DNA of 64,000 nt from Puccinellia tenuiflora (GCA_012064385.1 QRDG01001975.1:560412-624411); one strand, 5' to 3'; shown: positions 1 through 9,654, counted from the stretch's first letter. Made by a program: numbers and translations. The notes: generated by a model from the sequence alone, not told the origin.

Positions 1-505
1 GTCAACGGGAATTTGCATATGGGGGTTTCTGCATCATCATTGCTTCTTCCATTTGCTTCTATCTCGTGTGTTTCAGTGAACTTTAATTTGGATTTCATCT
101 TGTGAACTTGGCTATCTACTCTATGTGTAAGACTATGTTATCTTCGGCTATGTCAAGACCTTGTTATATGTGTAGTCAATTGATGCCATTTATTATCTCT
201 ACGTCAAGACTTTGGTGAGCCATTCTTATCACTATCCGTATTACTAATGTGTTAGTTGAGTACATGATGATTATGTTATAGTTATATGTGTATTCAATGA
301 TGTTGAGAGCTATTTGTCTTAGTATAAAAGATGTGTGAATTGCAAAAGTTAGGGGGGGCTCATGTCTTTTGTTGTTGTGCACACATTGAGGGGGAGCTCG
401 TCTAATTTTTGTAAATCACTAACCATCATTGGTCACTCTCATATATATATATATATATATCATGCAAATTCTTGTGTTGTCATCAAACATCAAAAAGGGG
501 GAGAT
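1..505 (+). mobile_element. 3' internal region of a SIRE/Maximus-like Copia retrotransposon
   Basis: Non-coding sequence just upstream of an LTR. It contains repeated purine tracts (near 345-360, 388-401 and 492-504), the last of which (AAAAAGGGGGAGAT) sits directly against the LTR start and is the likely polypurine tract. Grass SIRE/Maximus Copia elements typically have a long non-coding stretch with several such tracts before the 3' LTR. Pol is not in the window. The short minus-strand frame at 176-382 has no recognisable domain. Confidence 0.6.
440..461. repeat. (AT)n microsatellite
   Basis: About ten consecutive AT dinucleotides inside the Copia 3' internal region. Confidence 0.9.
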
Positions 506-1786
506 TGAAAGAACATCTCATCTCCTAAGTATGTTTTGATGCTTGATGACAACACAATAATATTTAACCCCCTTTGTTCAAGATGTGTAGTTAGGTTAAA
601 ACGATGAAACATCGACAAAAGGAGTTTATCAGGATGTTTGAGCAAGAGTTAAAAGGGGAGAAGAAGAAGCTTGGCCGGCCACTTCCCCGGCTTGGCCGGT
701 CCATGGCCGGGCCGGCTCGGTTACTCGGCCGGCCATGATGGCCGGACCATGGCCGGGCTGCTGGGCCCTGTCACGCTGAGCTTGGCCGGTCACCTCCCCG
801 GCATGGCCGGTCCATGGCCGGGCCGGCTCGGTTACTCGGCCGGCCATGATGGCCGGGCCATGGCCGGGCTGGTGTCTGCGGTCACGCTGGGTTGGCCGGC
901 CTCCCCCCGGCCACTGCCCCGGCATGGCCGGCCCCACGGCTGGCCTCGTGCCACTGCTCCAACGGCTGCATTTTGCGACCACCTATTTAAGGGCTTCTTC
1001 TTCTACCTTGGTCACTTGTCTATCAAAAAGCAAGAAGTTGAAGCTCTACCATTTTAGACCACCTCAATTCACATAGATCTCTCTTACTAGCCAATCAATC
1101 TCTTTGATACTTGGTGAGTTGGGAGAGAACCTCTTGATCTACGATCTCTACCAAACCGATTCGTTTTCCCACTTGATTTGTGAGAGGGGGCTTGTTACTC
1201 TTGGTGTTCATTGGAACCCTAAGAGCTTGTTGTTCTTCGGAGCTTTGGGAGCTAAGAAGACATCGCCGGGAGCCACCAATTAAGTTGTGGTGTGTGCCCC
1301 GGCCTTGGGCATCGAGTCTTGGCGGCTCGGTGCATTTGGTGGAGACCCTCCAACTTGTGGAGTGAGCTTCATCCTTGTAAAGGTTCTAGTTGTCAACCTC
1401 AACGGCAACATAGTGACAAGTGCCTCGCCACATCGGTGGTAAGTCACAACGGAGATACAGTGTGCCATATCAAGGCTACCCGGTGTTTCACTTTGGTGAA
1501 CACCGCGCCGCTCCAACGGAGATTAGCTTCCTTTGGGAAGTGAACTTCGGGATAAATCTTCGTGTCATCTTGTTGCTTATCTTTTCACTTACCTTTACTT
1601 GTTATCACTAGCTTAATATATCTATATCTTGTGCTAGTGAACTTTTGCTCATCATATAAGTTTGTTCACCTAGTTGCATATTCTAGAAAACTTGTATTTG
1701 AGCAATATCATTTTAAAACGAAAAACAAGTAAAATTTGTAGTTAACCTATTCACCCCCCCTCTAGTTAACCTCATCGATCCTTTCA
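506..1786 (+). repeat. 3' LTR of the SIRE/Maximus-like Copia element
   Basis: Begins TGAAAGAACATC right after the purine tract and ends GATCGATCCTTTCA-like sequence, so the ends are TG and CA with a short inverted repeat (TGAAAG/CTTTCA). The length is about 1.28 kb. A TATA-like CTATTTAAG at 983-991 is a plausible core promoter and would place U3/R near 1010. The other LTR lies outside the window. The frames within it (for example 671-1057) are products of GC-rich repeats, not genes. Confidence 0.65.
669..890 (+). repeat. 111-bp tandem duplication of GGCCGG-rich sequence in the LTR
   Basis: Two near-identical units (669-779 and 780-890) contain reiterated GGCCGG/CCATGG motifs. The sequence around t700 recurs 111 bp later at t811. 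A third, partial and diverged unit follows to about 950. The motif is palindromic and very CG-rich, in the U3 region upstream of the TATA-like box. Confidence 0.8.
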
Positions 1787-2001
1787 CCCCCCCCCCACAC
1801 ACACCACAACACACACACACACCAACTAAAAGTTATACTTCATGATATTAGGTTTAGCGGCATACAATTTTAACATCGCATAATTTGATATAAGCAAGTC
1901 GAGCAAGAACATGTAAAATGAAATAATCTACAAGCAAGAACACTGATTATAGATCTACTTTGTGCATCCACGCACCTACACAGACTCACGGAGCTAGAGG
2001 C
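1787..2001. other. Intergenic; poly-C and CA tracts, then MITE flank
   Basis: Starts with a C run and a CA repeat (about 1786-1822) that abut the Copia LTR end. Nothing else recognised apart from the left 8-bp target copy of the following MITE (1994-2001). Confidence 0.5.
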
Positions 2002-2193
2002 CAGGGGCGGAGCTTAGTTGTGGCCAAAGTGGGCCATGACCCCCCCCCCCCCTAACTCACAGAATTTTGTCATACTACTACTCATATTTAGCAATTTTAC
2101 CATGCATATGACCAAAATTTTCAGATTGGCCCCCTCAGCTCTCAGGTAATCTCTATTGGCCCACTCTAAGATTTCTGTCAAGCTCCGCCACTG
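2002..2193. mobile_element. hAT-type MITE with intact TIRs and 8-bp target duplication
   Basis: The left end is CAGGGGCGGAGCTT and the right end AAGCTCCGCCACTG, which are inverted repeats with one mismatch. The 8-bp sequence CTAGAGGC flanks both sides (1994-2001 and 2194-2201). An 8-bp duplication with a CAGNGGCGGAGC terminus is the hAT pattern. At 192 bp with no coding capacity it is a non-autonomous MITE. An exact duplication suggests a fairly recent insertion. Confidence 0.88.
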
Positions 2194-2201
2194 CTAGAGG
2201 C

Positions 2202-3052
2202 CCCACTCCAGTTTCGAATAAATCAGAATCACGGTAGCCAAGTCTAAACCGTGCTTGTCGCATCTCATTGCCGTTTTCTTGCAACTTTATCGTAATCACT
2301 TTTGTAGTTTTCTGATCTTCATAAACATTGAAAAGTGTAATGGGTGGGCTACATTAAATTGGGCCACACATGCACATCCAATAAACCCCTATGTTGCGCA
2401 CCACCAGCGGCTCAACACATCGGCGCCAATCACAAACCTGCACGTAGTTGGATAAGAACGACACAATGCCTGAACTGACGAGCAATGCAGGACCTTCGTA
2501 AATTTGATCCTAAATATGTGACGACACTGGACTTAGGGACTAACTCCGCATCACCGTTTGTACATTATACCCTGCGATATTTTTCAAGAAATCCGAAGTA
2601 GTGTTTCCTGTGGGGCTCTTGTACTGTCGCCGATTCACACCGATCTTGATGTTTTAGGACCAGCCAAACTAATTCGCCCAAGCAGACGCGCAAGACTAAA
2701 GAACAAGGCTGGCCACACGATTGGGCATTGTTGTAAGTTTTCCGAGTGCCACCCATTCCTACGGTATGATCAAGGTAACAAAAGCAGCACGATCTTTGTC
2801 GCTTATAGATATGAAGCTTGGGCGAACAAATAAAGAAATAGCGGCCATGATGCATCTATTTTTGTTGGCTGTATGTCATGCACCATTCACATCTCTAGTA
2901 TATATAGGTAGAAAAAAAAAAGGAGTAAACTAGTATGTAGTTGCGGCTTTACCCGTTGTACCTGGGTAGTCATTGTTTTGATTAATTGTTCTACTTACAA
3001 CAGTGTATCGTGCCATGTGGTTTAGCACAAACTGAAATCTTAAAGTCTTGCA
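2202..3052. other. Intergenic, nothing recognised
   Basis: Unique-looking sequence. Frames near 2255-2455 and 2558-2933 have no recognisable domain, overlap on both strands and lack splice or promoter context. Confidence 0.4.
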
Positions 3053-3121
3053 CTCCTTTCATCCCATATTAATTGTTGTTGAATCGAATATTTCTAGATG
3101 CATCTAGATATATCCATTTTA
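3053..3121. mobile_element. Stowaway-like MITE remnant
   Basis: CTCCTTTCATCCCATATTAA resembles the Stowaway terminus CTCCCTCCGTTCCATATTAA and is followed by the GATGCATCTAGATATATCC segment usual in this family. The opposite terminus is not recognisable, so this is a decayed or truncated copy upstream of the LIKE-COV gene. Confidence 0.5.
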
Positions 3122-3736
3122 ACGATAATCATTATAGGTCGGATCGCGTGGTTCTATAAACAAAGGTAGATTTCTCTTGGATGTGAAATCGGCACATTTC
3201 ATGTTTAAATATATACAATGCTAATTATTTAATTTTCGCAAAAAAATGCTAATTATTTAAACTATTTATGCATTCTGAATAATTATATGTTGTAATTTTA
3301 ATAATTTATTTGGAACTTTGAATAATTTTTAGTATGGTCCACGTGCATTTTTCATGAATCTGAGTACTAAAAATGTGTGACGCGATTGTTTGTACGGATA
3401 ACATGTATGAATTGACCAGCTTTTGACCTTGAACACCACTAGCATCGCTCTTGCGCAGCGCGCGGACGTCCGCGGTATAGACTCGCTCGCTCAGGATAAG
3501 CGACTCATGACCTACGCCACCTCATCTCAGCTCACAGCTGTTAACGGAATTAAACACGAAGGAAAAGGACACGCGAAAAGAAAAGAAGAAGGAAAAGTCT
3601 CGTCTCCCTCCCTGCCTCTCTCGCTCGTGCCCCCCCATTCCACGGCGATCGGTCGGTAGACGACGACGACGACCCGAGCCGCCCGGCAGGGAGAGGTCGC
3701 CGCGCGCGGACGGCCGGAAGGGGGCTAGCCCATCCG
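3122..3736 (+). promoter_or_regulatory. Upstream region and 5' leader of the LIKE-COV gene
   Basis: AT-rich to about 3400, then GC-rich with CT/GA-rich stretches (3550-3620) typical of a grass 5' leader. A G-box core CACGTG lies at 3340-3345, about 400 bp before the start codon. No clear TATA box was identified, and the transcription start cannot be placed. Confidence 0.4.
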
Positions 3737-6700
3737 ATGATGGGCGACGACAAGTCTGCGCGGAGCCTGAGCCCCATGGGCGGCCGCGACCGCGACCTGG
3801 AGCTCCTCATCCCCGTCTCCGGCGGCAGCGGCAGCGGCAGCGGAGGCTCGGGCCCCGGCGAAGACGACGCGGACAGAACCGCCTCCTCGTCCGCCTCCGC
3901 CGCGCTCTCCTCCTCCGGCCGCGAGGTTCGCCTTTCTCCCTCTCGCTTTATGTCTCGTTCCCCTAGGGTTATCTCTGCCATCCGGCTGCAGTTTATATTC
4001 TGTAGTTCGGCTGATTTGGATTTCAAATCACTGCGCGTTTTGTATTGGTATGAACTCCTTGGCAACTCCAGTCTATTGTAGGATCGTAGAATCTCCTTGG
4101 TTGTCAGGAAAACAGGTTCGGGATAGCAGTTTATGTTGACGTTGCAGTTCGTAGGGTTAGGGGTGTTGATCCTACGTCAGTGTCTGATAAGCTGAAGCCA
4201 AATTTTGGATGTGTGGTCATATCAGTAATGAACTCACTGTTTTGGCGCATTTTGCTAGTAATGTTTATATCTGCTTAGCAATGAAATCTGAGACGAAACT
4301 GCATCATTTAGTTCTCTGGAAGGAACATATTATGATGTTACCATCTCCAAAAAGAAGGCAACATACAATGCATAGATGTTTTCTCGTGTTAGATCCTTAA
4401 GTCATTCTCAATCTGCCTAGGGTGCTTGCTGTGCTGACAGAAAATTCGAGCCAATCATTATTTGACAAAGATGAAAGTAGAATGGTAATGTTCTTTATTC
4501 TGGTTCCTTGATGCTTTTCCTTTTCGATACTTCCCTTGCACAATAAGTATGCTCTTGAGATTTGGTAGCTGTCTTTGTATTTATCAGGTTAGATGTTTGA
4601 ACAACTTAGCATTGATTTTTCTCCGTCCTCTTTTCTGCAATACAGGCTTTCCATAAGGTGGTCCGCAGCTGGGCCTCAAAGAAATTCATGACTGGATGGT
4701 AAGTCTTCCCCAATTGCAGTATGAGTTGCGGGAAAACCACGTGCACTAAAAAGGCCAAATTAACGGATGGTACAGCTGTATGATCTGCCAACATTCACTT
4801 TCAGTGCTCTTTTGCGCTGTAGGAAATAATTTAGACAGGTTGTGTCATAAGGCTGCCAGGAGTGTAGCTAGTTAGTACGGAGAGCGACTCAGTGGTCAGC
4901 GAGCCGTCTATTCCTTGGTTCCAGGACATGCTTGATGCATGATTATACTTTTTCTTACAACTTTTCACTAACCTGATAGCTCCATTTGTGATTATCCAAC
5001 AACTAGAATGAGAGCATGAATCCAGAGGAAATATGTTACCATATTTTTCCAATAGCTTGACTGCCAGTTGCTTAGCCGAGAAGCTTATTAACAATGAATT
5101 TGGAATCCTAGTATTGTTAGTTAACTAAAACATTCATACAGTCATGCCCAGTTGTGCAGCAAAATGTTTTTTCGTTCCTTTTTCTGAAGTCTGGCATTGT
5201 TTAAAGGCACCAATTCAGGCATTACAAATACTGCCTGAACATAATAAACTCAAAGTTGCATTGTTTATTCTGCAATAACCAATTAGTATGCACATCAGCC
5301 GTTACCAGCTGTCCTGTGCCTGAGAATTTTACACACTCTGATACTTATGTGGAATTATTTGGCAACCGTATTATATGAAACCTTTTTTTTTTCATTCATG
5401 CACTGATACTGTTTTGTCATCTTTTCTTTTCTGGGACACTGCCAGTGTAATTCTCTTCCCAATAGCGATAACATTCTACTTCACCTGGTGGTTCATTCAT
5501 TTTGTTGATGGATTCTTCTCTCCAATCTATGCACAACTGGGAATCAATATTTTTGGTATGTAAACTGTTCCACTTTGTTTTGTATAGACATATCAAATTC
5601 TTGAATGGTTCGTCATCATGTTGTAATTTCTTCCTTCATTCCCTGACCAGTTTGGGGCTTGATCCTGTAGTGTTATTATTATATTACACTACTTTATTTT
5701 GTTGTTGTGTATAAGAAAGTTTGCATAATTTGTATGCTGAACCTTTTGGTGCATACTTATTTTAAGTTATAGTTTATCCTGTGCCATTAGATTTAAATTT
5801 CTGTCAAGATGTGAGAAACTTGGATTGAAATTAGGTAGTTGAAATCAATAATATTAACTTAATCATTTGTAACAAGGATGCTTATTGCCTATCCAGCTTA
5901 TTTCCCAGTCTTGAATCTGCAGGTCTTGGCTTCATCACTTCTGTTACTTTCATATTTTTTGTTGGAGTCTTCATGTCATCTTGGGTTGGAGCATCTGTCC
6001 TTGGCCTTGGTGAATGGATCATTAAGCGCATGCCACTTGTGCGCCACATCTACAATGCATCCAAGCAAATAAGTGCCGCAATATCACCAGGTAAATTCAC
6101 AGTCATCCTGATATTCAATCTGCAAAGTAACTTGGGTACTTACTGAATTGTTGTTTGTACAGATCAGAACAAACAGGCGTTCAAGGAAGCAGTCATCATA
6201 AGACATCCTCGTGTTGGAGAATATGCATTTGGATTCATCACCTCATCAGTCTCTCTCCAGGTTTACAAGGCTCCTCACTATTATCATGAGCTCCCAACAA
6301 TGACTGATTTACATCTTTTATGCTTAATGCTATTTATACACATAGTGCAGCTATGCTACCCTGCAACGGTAGTCACTGGCTTGAATCTTTGCATGGTGTA
6401 AAGATGAAATTATTGTACTGATCATTGCGTGAAATTAGCAAAATCTGTTCCTCCATGTGCTGCCAGTAAGGACTGCTGATTAAGTACTCAAAATGTTGGC
6501 ACATGATTTTAATTAGCTATTCTATTCCAACCATGCTACCTTGCAATTTTAGTCATCGTTTGAATACTTGCATGGTTGGAGGTTGAAATTCATTTGTACT
6601 AATTATTGGGTGAAACAAGCAAAAGTGTTATCGGTTCACCGTGTGCAGGATAGAAAAAAATACTTACAAAATACTCGTCATGATTTTATTTTAACCTTTC

Positions 6701-7086
6701 TGCTGTTCCTTCTGATTACCATATAGTTTTACGCTGTCTGAATATCTATCCCATCATTATGTTGTAACAGAGCTATTCGGGTCAAGAGGAACTTTACTGT
6801 GTCTATGTCCCGACCAACCATCTTTATATTGGTGACATCTTCATGGTGAACGCAAATGATGTCATAAGGCCAAATCTTTCTGTGCGTGAAGGCATTGGTA
6901 AGCCGTTAACTTTCCTCTCGGTATCTTATTTGATAATCTGCTTGAAAACGTGGGAAATGATGCGACGGATATGCACACTGTTTTGCAGAGATCGTTGTAT
7001 CTGGCGGTATGTCAATGCCCCAGATTTTGTCAACCCTGGATCCTCATACAATCCACGCAGACCGCAGTGGAGCAAGCAGAAGCTGA
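3737..7086 (+). CDS. LCV: LIKE-COV (CONTINUOUS VASCULAR RING-like, DUF502) membrane protein
   Basis: Seven exons with GT-AG introns and consistent phases: 3737-3925, 4646-4698, 5446-5555, 5923-6090, 6163-6260, 6771-6897, 6989-7086. They total 843 nt, 280 residues plus stop, the usual size for the family. Residues 1-63 form an acidic, Gly/Ser-rich cytosolic tail. Two hydrophobic segments lie at about 82-104 and 119-147, followed by the conserved DUF502 core with motifs MPLVRHIY, RHPRVGEYAFGF, YVPTNHLYIGD and NDVIRPNLSVREG. Plant COV/LCV proteins are membrane proteins; COV1 limits vascular patterning in Arabidopsis stems, and family members localise to endomembranes. A second ATG at 3740 would remove one Met. 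All exons are open with no frameshift, so the gene looks functional. The 3' UTR probably runs to about 7345. Confidence 0.93.
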
Positions 7087-7628
7087 GAGGAACTCCTGGA
7101 GTGCAAGTAAAAAGTTTCACACAGACTACAGGAGTGTGGCGAACAAGATCCTGAGCACAATGTATTAGCAACTTGTGACGCTCGAGGATCACAAGGATCT
7201 GTAATTAAAGTAGAAGTAGGTGACTCACACGCGTTGCTGATTTGATGGAACTTGTACAATGGCTTGTACTTTGTACCGCCCGGGATGTTTCGTAGTTATA
7301 CTTGTAATCTTTTACTGTTGTTTTCTTCAGACTGTTAATGACAGGATCTCTTGTGTTGAAATCTTAGATCGACCTTTCAAATATCTTTGACACTTCAAGC
7401 GGATGGTTTTCTCACCTCACTTAGATATTTCATTGAAGCTGTTGATGAGTCAAAAATTGTTTCATAATCCGATTGAGAGGATAACACGTACTGTACAATG
7501 AATTGTGCAGTGATGACACCAGGACAGGACAAGGCATCTCCCGGAAGAGATTAGACACACGAATAACGGGCCTGCGGGCCGGGCGGATCGAACCAATCGC
7601 AATGGACACCACTTGACAGTCTCACCGC
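7087..7628 (+). other. LIKE-COV 3' UTR and spacer
   Basis: AT-rich sequence after the stop codon, probably 3' UTR to about 7345, then a short spacer to the next promoter. Small frames here lack support. Confidence 0.45.
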
Positions 7629-7736
7629 TGGGCCCACTTGCCTTCCAATGGCTACGGCCCACGAAGATCGGACGGCCTATGTCGCAGGATGCGACGCCCC
7701 CGTAAACCCTAACTCCCTGGAGGCCCTCTATATAAG
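7629..7736 (+). promoter_or_regulatory. Site II / telo-box / TATA promoter of the snoRNA cluster
   Basis: A palindromic TGGGCCCA at 7629-7636 and GGCCCA at 7656-7661 are site II elements (TGGGCY). AAACCCTAA at 7704-7712 is an exact telo-box. TATATAAG at 7729-7736 is a TATA box. In plants, site II plus telo-box marks promoters of ribosomal protein, nucleolar and snoRNA genes. Transcription should start near 7760 and run into the C/D units downstream. A 15-codon frame at 7861-7908 in the leader is probably incidental, as it ends within the first snoRNA. Confidence 0.75.
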
Positions 7737-7890
7737 CTCAGGCCGGAGATGTCTTCTTCAACAACGCCGCCATCTCCCACCTCCAGCAGCTCTCATCCTC
7801 TTTCCTCCCTTGAGATTTCGATCTCGTTTTCTCTCTTATTCTATCAGTTTTGATCGTTCGATGTGGGATTTGATTTCTTCAATGGGGTTT

Positions 7891-7990
7891 GAGGACGATG
7901 AAGATTGATATTTGGTCTCGTTCGTCGTAACTGGCATGAATTTGCCTTGCCGACCATTCTGTTATATCACCACCCATAAACCGAGTCCTC
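7891..7990 (+). ncRNA. Candidate box C/D snoRNA, unit 1 (18S-complementary)
   Basis: The terminal stem GAGGAC/GTCCTC (7891-7896 with 7985-7990) is six perfect pairs. Inside it are a near-consensus C box ATGAAGA (7898-7904, consensus RUGAUGA) and a one-mismatch D box CCGA (7981-7984). GGTCTCGTTCGT at 7914-7925 is exactly complementary to ACGAACGAGACC of conserved 18S rRNA (from memory). This guide lies five bases before a CTGG, a possible degenerate D', not directly against a good D box, so the modified residue is uncertain. An internal hairpin TGGTC/GACCA with GGCA/TGCC is conserved in the second copy. Confidence 0.6.
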
Positions 7991-8223
7991 TCTTCTCGAT
8001 CAGAAATCTTTTCCCCCTCCACCAGATCTGTTGTGTTTCTTGCCCGTTGAATGTTTTGTTTCCGTTTCTCTGGCCAAGGATTAAACAAAATTATAGACAA
8101 GCATATGTCCGAATTTTCTTCATGTGGAACAATCTAATCTTCTCTATGAGGCCAGATATGCAATTCAGATCTTGCTTTTGGTTTTGTTTTTCGTTCGTTT
8201 TTGGCTTAAATAAGTCGTGGTCT

Positions 8224-8311
8224 CGTGAAGCTGATGATGATTAGTGTGAACCTTTCTCAATGAAATCACTAATGATTACATAACCTACTGCCTTCCTTCT
8301 GAAGCTCCACG
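8224..8311 (+). ncRNA. Box C/D snoRNA guiding 18S rRNA (AAGGAAGGCAG site)
   Basis: The terminal stem CGTGAAGCT / AGCTCCACG pairs with one mismatch. A C box ATGATGA follows at about 8234-8240 and a perfect D box CTGA sits at 8299-8302. The 11 bases directly before box D (CTGCCTTCCTT, 8288-8298) are exactly complementary to AAGGAAGGCAG in 18S rRNA. The fifth-nucleotide rule places 2'-O-methylation on the A of AAGGA. From memory this is the position methylated by human U83 (18S A468) and by snR87 in yeast. The 88-nt length is typical. Confidence 0.82.
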
Positions 8312-8382
8312 TTTACTCGAGTTGTACTCCTATTTTGTGACAATTTGGTGTTTTTTATTCTCTGGAGCAAATTCGGTTAGCC

Positions 8383-8474
8383 AAGGTCGGATGATGATCA
8401 CAAGTGCATAGTTCATATGATCAAACCGTGATTACTTGAACAAAAATAGTCTTTCGCTCCTATCTGACGGCCTT
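8383..8474 (+). ncRNA. Box C/D snoRNA guiding 25S rRNA (GGGGCGAAAGACTA site)
   Basis: The terminal stem AAGGTCG/CGGCCTT pairs over seven positions with one G-U. C box ATGATGA is at 8391-8397 and D box CTGA at 8464-8467. TAGTCTTTCGCTCC at 8447-8460 pairs with conserved 25S/28S GGGGCGAAAGACTA over 14 positions with one wobble. The base five before box D (8459) pairs with a G of the GGGG run, the expected 2'-O-methylation site. A decayed copy lies at 12898-12980. Confidence 0.82.
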
Positions 8475-8594
8475 CACCGAAAATTTCTCTTCTGAGTAAA
8501 AAAAATTATGTTTTCTTTAGCTACTTGTTTTTAACTGCACCTTTAGAATCGGTGCTACAGAGCAATATGTGCTACTATTTTCTTAATTTGCATT

Positions 8595-8695
8595 GAGGAC
8601 GCTGAAGATTGATATTTGGTCTCGTTCGTCGTAACTGGCAATTATATTGCCTTGCCGACCATCCTGCTATATCACCACCCATATTCTGAGTCCTT
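8595..8695 (+). ncRNA. Candidate box C/D snoRNA, unit 1 duplicate
   Basis: A diverged copy of 7891-7990. The stem GAGGAC/GTCCTT, the 12-base 18S-complementary tract (8618-8629) and the hairpin arms are kept. The D box is a perfect CTGA (8686-8689) but the C box is CTGAAGA, two changes from consensus. The hairpin loop has changed while its stem (GGCAAT/ATTGCC) has lengthened, as expected if structure is selected. Duplication extends downstream: 8085-8160 resembles 8737-8815. Confidence 0.55.
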
Positions 8696-8904
8696 GTATT
8701 ATATACCTTATTTCTTTGACCGGTGATTTCATTAAATAAATAGACAAGCATATGTCTCAATTTTCTTTATGTGGATGATATATTTTGTTTATGAGGTCAA
8801 TGTTTAATATGTACTTTGTATCACCTAAGATTTTGCAGTATACTCATCTTAGAATGTAAAATGTGTGTTGAATTTTATTGTTTGGTGCTATTGTTGCAAA
8901 TTAA

Positions 8905-8996
8905 CATGAGGATGATGATTTCAAATTTGTCGCCCCAGTCTTAGGGTCTGCTTCGGTTGATCTGTGCTGATTGACATACTTCTGAATCTGACTCTG
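8905..8996 (+). ncRNA. Candidate box C/D snoRNA, family 3 copy A
   Basis: C box in GATGATGA (8911-8918) and D box CTGA (8988-8991), with a short stem CA(T)GAG/CTCTG. TGATTGA in the middle resembles a C' box. A second copy lies at 9145-9236 and a degenerate one at 13743-13835. I could not assign an rRNA target: partial complementarity (GTCGCCCCAG with 25S CTGGGGCGGC) is not next to a recognisable D or D' box. Confidence 0.5.
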
Positions 8997-9144
8997 AAGA
9001 TAAAACTCCCCTTATTTTGATCTTTTTGCTATTTTTCTCCTATTTGTGTTGCATTCTGTATCCTTGTAGTTTAACTTACGGTTTGTCACCTGAGCATTCA
9101 GTACTGGCAGTATCAATTGCTACAGAGAACTCTACAATATGGTT

Positions 9145-9236
9145 ATGAGGATGATGAATTCAAATATGTCGCTCCACTCTTAGTGTCTGCTTCGGCGGGT
9201 ATGTGCTGATTGACATACTCTTGTATCTGACTCTGG
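9145..9236 (+). ncRNA. Candidate box C/D snoRNA, family 3 copy B
   Basis: Copy of 8905-8996 with C box in GATGATGA (9150-9157) and D box CTGA (9227-9230). The boxes and the stretch TGTGCTGATTGACATACT are unchanged, while the putative guide region differs at several positions (CGCTCCACTCTTAGTG against CGCCCCAGTCTTAGGG). The two copies may have diverged in target. No target assigned. Confidence 0.5.
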
Positions 9237-9654
9237 TTATCCAATTTTGCTTATAATGTAATTCTGCAAGTTGTTGAAAAACTGTACAGTTCTGAGGGAC
9301 CAATTTGTATGCAGATGAATGGTTTGATCATATCAACTATGCAGATTTTAGAGTTGTCCCTTTATTAAAAAATATTACTGAAATCCTCCTGTGGGTTCTT
9401 TGTTCATTTGTTACTCTATTTTATAAATGATCAATATTACATGAAAATCCTCTGAAATTTATGTGATGCAGTCCTATATGTCACACTTGTCTCACAAAAG
9501 AATTGTAATGGAATTTGTGTAATAATTCCATTGGTGCAGCAAATCCATAACGCCTTGGTGCTGTCCTCAAACTCTTCTTTCCAACCCAGTTTCTATCCTC
9601 CTCAGGTCTGCGCTATGTGGTTGCAATATATCCTTTGGATGATGAGGGGAAGGG
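9237..9654. other. Tail of the snoRNA locus, nothing recognised
   Basis: AT-rich sequence in which I see no further C/D pair with a terminal stem. The snoRNA precursor probably ends here, but no defined terminator is visible. Confidence 0.4.

Noticed and set aside
671..1076. Plus- and minus-strand frames of 76-128 aa in the Copia LTR
   Set aside because: They arise from the GGCCGG tandem repeat, overlap on both strands and show no domain.
3550..4065. 171-aa minus-strand frame over the LIKE-COV first exon
   Set aside because: Antisense shadow of GC-rich exon 1 and its leader; the plus strand has the conserved gene.
7861..7908. 15-codon frame (MWDLISSMGFEDDED) in the snoRNA leader
   Set aside because: Ends inside the first snoRNA unit and has no homologue I know. 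A regulatory micro-ORF cannot be excluded but is not supported.
8905..8996. 18S or 25S target for family 3 snoRNA (TCGCTCCAC or CGCCCCAG matches)
   Set aside because: Matches are 8-10 bases and not adjacent to a D or D' box, so methylation could not be placed.
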